DNA of 64,000 nucleotides from Brachyspira pilosicoli (GTDB lineage Bacteria; Spirochaetota; Brachyspiria; Brachyspirales; Brachyspiraceae): NCBI RefSeq assembly GCF_036997485.1, contig NZ_JAWLPU010000001.1, positions 806,001 to 870,000 of the forward strand, read 5' to 3'. Shown piece by piece: positions 61,291 to 64,000 of this stretch (position 1 is its first letter; each line of letters starts with the position of its first letter). The notes under the pieces were generated by a model. It saw only the letters and a program-made list of their open reading frames with translations, ran no database searches and was not told where the DNA came from. The position numbers and the translations under genes were made by a program.

Positions 61291-62601
61291 ATGGAAAAGT
61301 TTTTTAGATTAAAGGAAAACGGTACTAATGTAAAAAGCGAAATCATAGCTGGTATTACTACATTTATGACTATGGCTTATATATTGGCTGTAAACCCTAG
61401 TGTGCTTAGTGCCACTGGTATGGATAAGGGGGCTGTATTTACAGCTACAGTAGTATCTTCTATAGTTGCTACTTTAATTATGGGACTCTTGGCTAATTTA
61501 CCTTTTGCTTTGGCTCCGGGTATGGGGCTTAATGCTTTTTTTGCTTATACTGTTGTACTTGGTATGGGCTATAGCTGGCAAACTGCTTTAACTGCTGTTT
61601 TTATAGAAGGTATTATATTTTTAGTTTTAACTATTTTCAATGTAAGAGAAGCTATTGTAAACAGTATACCTCTTAATATGAAAAGAGCTATTTCTGTTGG
61701 TATAGGTTTATTTATTGCATTTATTGGTCTTCAAAACTCTAAAATTATAATCAATAATGATGCAACATTAATTTCATTAGGAGATATTACTTCAGGCTCT
61801 CCATTACTTGCTATAATAGGTTTATTAATAACATCTTTACTTCTTGCATACAATGTAAAAGGAGCTATATTAATTGGTATATTATTAACAACATTAATAG
61901 GAATACCTATGGGAATTACTCAGCTTTCACCTTATGCAAGTTTTGCTCCTCCTTCTTTAGAGCCTGTAGCTTTTAAATTGGACTTTGCTAATATTTTTCA
62001 CCCTAATATGTTTATAGTATTATTTACTTTTCTTTTTGTAGATATGTTTGATACAGTTGGCACATTGGTGGGTGTTTGTACTAAGGCTAATATGCTTACT
62101 AAAGGCGGAGAAGTTCCTCGCTGTAAACAGGCTTTGTTTGCAGATGCTGTTGGAACTATATTTGGTGCTTGTATGGGTACTTCTACTGTTACTACTTATG
62201 TTGAGAGTGCTTCTGGTGTTGCTGAGGGCGGAAAGACTGGGCTTACTGCTGTTGTAGTTGCTATATTGTTTACTATATCATTGTTCCTATCACATATATT
62301 CTTATCAATCCCTAGTGCTGCCACTGCTCCTGCTCTTATAATAGTTGGTTTGTTTATGATGACTCCTATATTAGAAATTAACCTTACAGATTATACAGAA
62401 GCTATACCTTCTTTTGTTTGTATTATATTTATGCCTTTCGCTTATAGTATTGCTGAGGGTATCACTTTTGGTATATTGGCTTTCACTTTATTAAAATTAT
62501 TAACAGGAAGAACAAAAGAGATTACATTATTTACTTGGATATTGTCTGCTCTTTTATTAATAAAGATTTTAATGCCTGTTATTTCTAAGATGTTATCATA
62601 A
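61291..62601 (+). CDS. NCS2-family purine permease (AzgA/PbuG-like)
   Basis: A 436-residue membrane protein with about 13-14 helices. The AzgA-type signature is clear: FFRLKENGTNVKSEIIAGIT at the start, TFMTMAYILAVNPSVLS, LAPGMGLNAFFAYTVV, and FVDMFDTVGTLVGV with the substrate-site acidic residue, then GTSTVTTYVESASGVAEGGK. Family knowledge: proton-coupled uptake of adenine, guanine or hypoxanthine. No purine riboswitch was recognised in the 188-base leader. Single gene followed by a terminator. Confidence 0.93.
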   Translation: MEKFFRLKENGTNVKSEIIAGITTFMTMAYILAVNPSVLSATGMDKGAVFTATVVSSIVATLIMGLLANLPFALAPGMGLNAFFAYTVVLGMGYSWQTALTAVFIEGIIFLVLTIFNVREAIVNSIPLNMKRAISVGIGLFIAFIGLQNSKIIINNDATLISLGDITSGSPLLAIIGLLITSLLLAYNVKGAILIGILLTTLIGIPMGITQLSPYASFAPPSLEPVAFKLDFANIFHPNMFIVLFTFLFVDMFDTVGTLVGVCTKANMLTKGGEVPRCKQALFADAVGTIFGACMGTSTVTTYVESASGVAEGGKTGLTAVVVAILFTISLFLSHIFLSIPSAATAPALIIVGLFMMTPILEINLTDYTEAIPSFVCIIFMPFAYSIAEGITFGILAFTLLKLLTGRTKEITLFTWILSALLLIKILMPVISKMLS

Positions 62602-62622
62602 AATATATTATTAATTTAAATA

Positions 62623-62659
62623 AAAAGCCTTGAATTAATTTTCAGGGCTTTTATTTTTT
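62623..62659 (+). terminator. Terminator of the purine permease gene
   Basis: AAAAGCCTTGAA / TTCAGGGCTTTT stem (one T-G pair), 6-base loop, T run. Confidence 0.88.
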
Positions 62660-62682
62660 AACGGATTAATAAATGAATTTTT

Positions 62683-62741
62683 ATCAACTTTTTCCCGCCT
62701 TACGCGGTGCGGACTTCGTCAAAGTTGCAAAAAGTGCAAGT
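62683..62741 (+). repeat. Dispersed GC-rich repeat B, copy 7
   Basis: CAACTTTTTCCCGCC start, GGACTTCGTC hairpin and AAAGTTGCAAAAAGTGCAAG end. Confidence 0.82.
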
Positions 62742-62825
62742 GTTTTAGTTTTATAAATGTCATATATTTATATATAAGGAATATGTATTAAATATATAAT
62801 GTAATACCTAAATCTGAGCTAAAAA

Positions 62826-62910
62826 ATGCAGCCTTTTTGGTTCTTTGTGGCGACAAAAGAACTGGGGGTGCGTACCCTAAGGGCACGCTTCGCAGGGGGC
62901 TAGCCCCCGA
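62826..62910 (+). repeat. Dispersed GC-rich repeat A, copy 9
   Basis: ATGCAGCCTTTTTGGTTCTT start, CCCTAAGGG module, perfect palindrome GGGGGCTAGCCCCC. The following ACAAACTTAAAAATTTT also follows copy A1, showing a longer shared unit. The stretch 62602-63033 contains only the terminator and repeats B7 and A9. Confidence 0.87.
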
Positions 62911-63033
62911 TAACAATAAAAAAATAAAAACTAAATTTTGACAAACTTAAAAATTTTCATCTTAATTATAAATAATATATTTGTAAAATAAAAACTGATA
63001 AAAGTTATTTGTTTTTAGTATATTTTAAAAATA

Positions 63034-63996
63034 TTATAATCTGCTCAAAAAATCTAACTTCTTTTCTGTATGATAATTATCTCCTCCATCATGACCATTA
63101 AAAGTATAAACTTCAATAGATTTATCTCCAGCATAATTATTGTATGCGGCAAATACTGTAGAAGGAGGCACTATTATATCCATAAGCCCTACAGAAAACA
63201 ATGCTTTTGCTTTAGCTCTTTTAGCAAAAAATACTCCGTCAAAATATGAAAGCGTATTAAAAACAATATCTTCTTTATCTCTATTTGTTTTGCAGTATCT
63301 TGCTATTTCATTATATGGTAAAGTATCTGTAATTGTAGAAGCTCTTTTATAATCGCATAAAAAAGGAACATCTGCCATCATAGCTTCTATTTTTATATTT
63401 GAAAGCTCACTCAAAGCACAAGCAGCTAATGCTATCCCTCCGCCTTGGCTGCCTCCATTTATAACAATTTTGTCTGTTAGTGTATGTTCTTTGGACGCTT
63501 CTATGGCTTTTAGAGCATCTATAAAAACTCTTCTATAATAATAGTCATTTTTATCTAATATGCCCTTTGTGAGAAAACCATCAGCATGCACGCCATAACC
63601 TTCAGGGTCAATTGTTGAAGCTCCATTTCCAGACTCAGCTCCTTGTCCTCTTGTCTCCATTACAAATACACTATAGCCTGCAGATGGAAAAACTATATGA
63701 TTAATAGGCAAATCTTTTCCAGTACCATAACCTAAATAATGAACTATACAAGTTAACTTGCTGCTGTTTTTTGGTGCTATATACCAGCCGTTTATAGTAT
63801 GCTTTTTGTAACCTAAAAAACTTACTTCATAAACATCAAAAAATTTTAAATGCGTTTGTATTAAATTATATTTTGCTTCCGGTTTATGATTATTTTCTTT
63901 TATAGTGCTAAGCCAAAAACTATCAAAATCGCTTGGTTCTTCAGAGCTTCCTTTATATTTATAAAGTTCATCTATAGATAAATCAAAAAAAGCCAT
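63034..63996 (-). CDS. Acetylxylan esterase / cephalosporin-C deacetylase family hydrolase (AXE1)
   Basis: A 320-residue alpha/beta hydrolase of normal AXE1 length, starting MAFFDLSIDELYKYKGSSEE. The catalytic triad is visible as Ser in NGGSQGGGIALAA, Asp in SVGLMDIIVPPST and His in FNGHDGG. The oxyanion-side block VMETRGQG is also present. Family knowledge: these octomeric or hexameric enzymes remove acetyl groups from xylo-oligosaccharides or antibiotics and are usually cytoplasmic; no signal peptide is seen here. The upstream region lies outside the window. Confidence 0.9.
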   Translation of the reverse strand: MAFFDLSIDELYKYKGSSEEPSDFDSFWLSTIKENNHKPEAKYNLIQTHLKFFDVYEVSFLGYKKHTINGWYIAPKNSSKLTCIVHYLGYGTGKDLPINHIVFPSAGYSVFVMETRGQGAESGNGASTIDPEGYGVHADGFLTKGILDKNDYYYRRVFIDALKAIEASKEHTLTDKIVINGGSQGGGIALAACALSELSNIKIEAMMADVPFLCDYKRASTITDTLPYNEIARYCKTNRDKEDIVFNTLSYFDGVFFAKRAKAKALFSVGLMDIIVPPSTVFAAYNNYAGDKSIEVYTFNGHDGGDNYHTEKKLDFLSRL

Positions 63997-64000
63997 TATT

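Overview
The window is AT-rich (coding DNA roughly 70-75% A+T) and holds a spirochaete core-type FlaB flagellin, many Cys-lipobox lipoproteins, TPR proteins, an Rpn-type nuclease and many dispersed GC-rich intergenic repeats. Gene content and codon use fit the genus Brachyspira (intestinal anaerobic spirochaetes); this is an inference from protein similarity recalled from memory, not from a search. No rRNA, transposase, prophage or CRISPR array was seen. Two tRNAs are present: Leu(UAG) and Gly(GCC).

Layout. 1-7.1 kb: 3' end of a sirtuin, a nicotinamidase-like hydrolase, a secreted M30-like metalloprotease, a SWIM zinc-finger protein, and a restriction-modification pair (MjaI-type endonuclease convergent with an N4-cytosine-type methyltransferase that carries a degenerate staphylococcal-nuclease-like domain). 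7.3-20 kb: TrhP-type U32 protein, RuvX, FlgN-like chaperone, TPR/Sel1 protein, YggT, STAS, exonuclease III, FlaB, YebC-RuvC, Rpn nuclease. 18.2-22.4 kb: a tight minus-strand unit of CHAT protease, lipoprotein amidase, RsmI-like methylase and HD-GYP protein. 23-35 kb: M55 aminopeptidase, aspartate-semialdehyde dehydrogenase, M28 peptidase, YihY, NfeD, an oligopeptide-binding protein, a TPR protein, and an overlapping pheA-aroK pair. 35.4-40.3 kb: a seven-gene minus-strand accessory cluster of zinc-ribbon membrane proteins and small lipoproteins sharing a common domain, with traces of recent duplication and a decayed gene fragment; a 7-bp tandem repeat lies upstream. 40.7-48.7 kb: second oligopeptide-binding protein, DUF262/DUF1524 protein, a 54-residue zinc ribbon, PotD-like protein and RlhA-like U32 protein. 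48.7-64 kb: orphan PTS IIC, tig-clpP behind tRNA-Gly, EFR1 flavodoxin/ferredoxin, a tripartite RND efflux operon, three PepSY-like secreted proteins (two nearly identical), an NCS2 purine permease and an acetylxylan-esterase-type hydrolase.

Functional threads: cell-envelope and secretion proteins dominate (lipoproteins, efflux, peptidases), with scattered defence-type genes (R-M pair, DUF262, CHAT). Intergenic DNA carries three families of GC-rich, hairpin-forming repeats (called A, B and C here) in at least 18 copies; many family A copies are centred on a GC-rich palindrome containing CTAG, the expected target of the R-M pair. Several near-consensus sigma-70 promoters (TTGACA, 17-bp spacer, TATAAT) and clear rho-independent terminators delimit transcription units.
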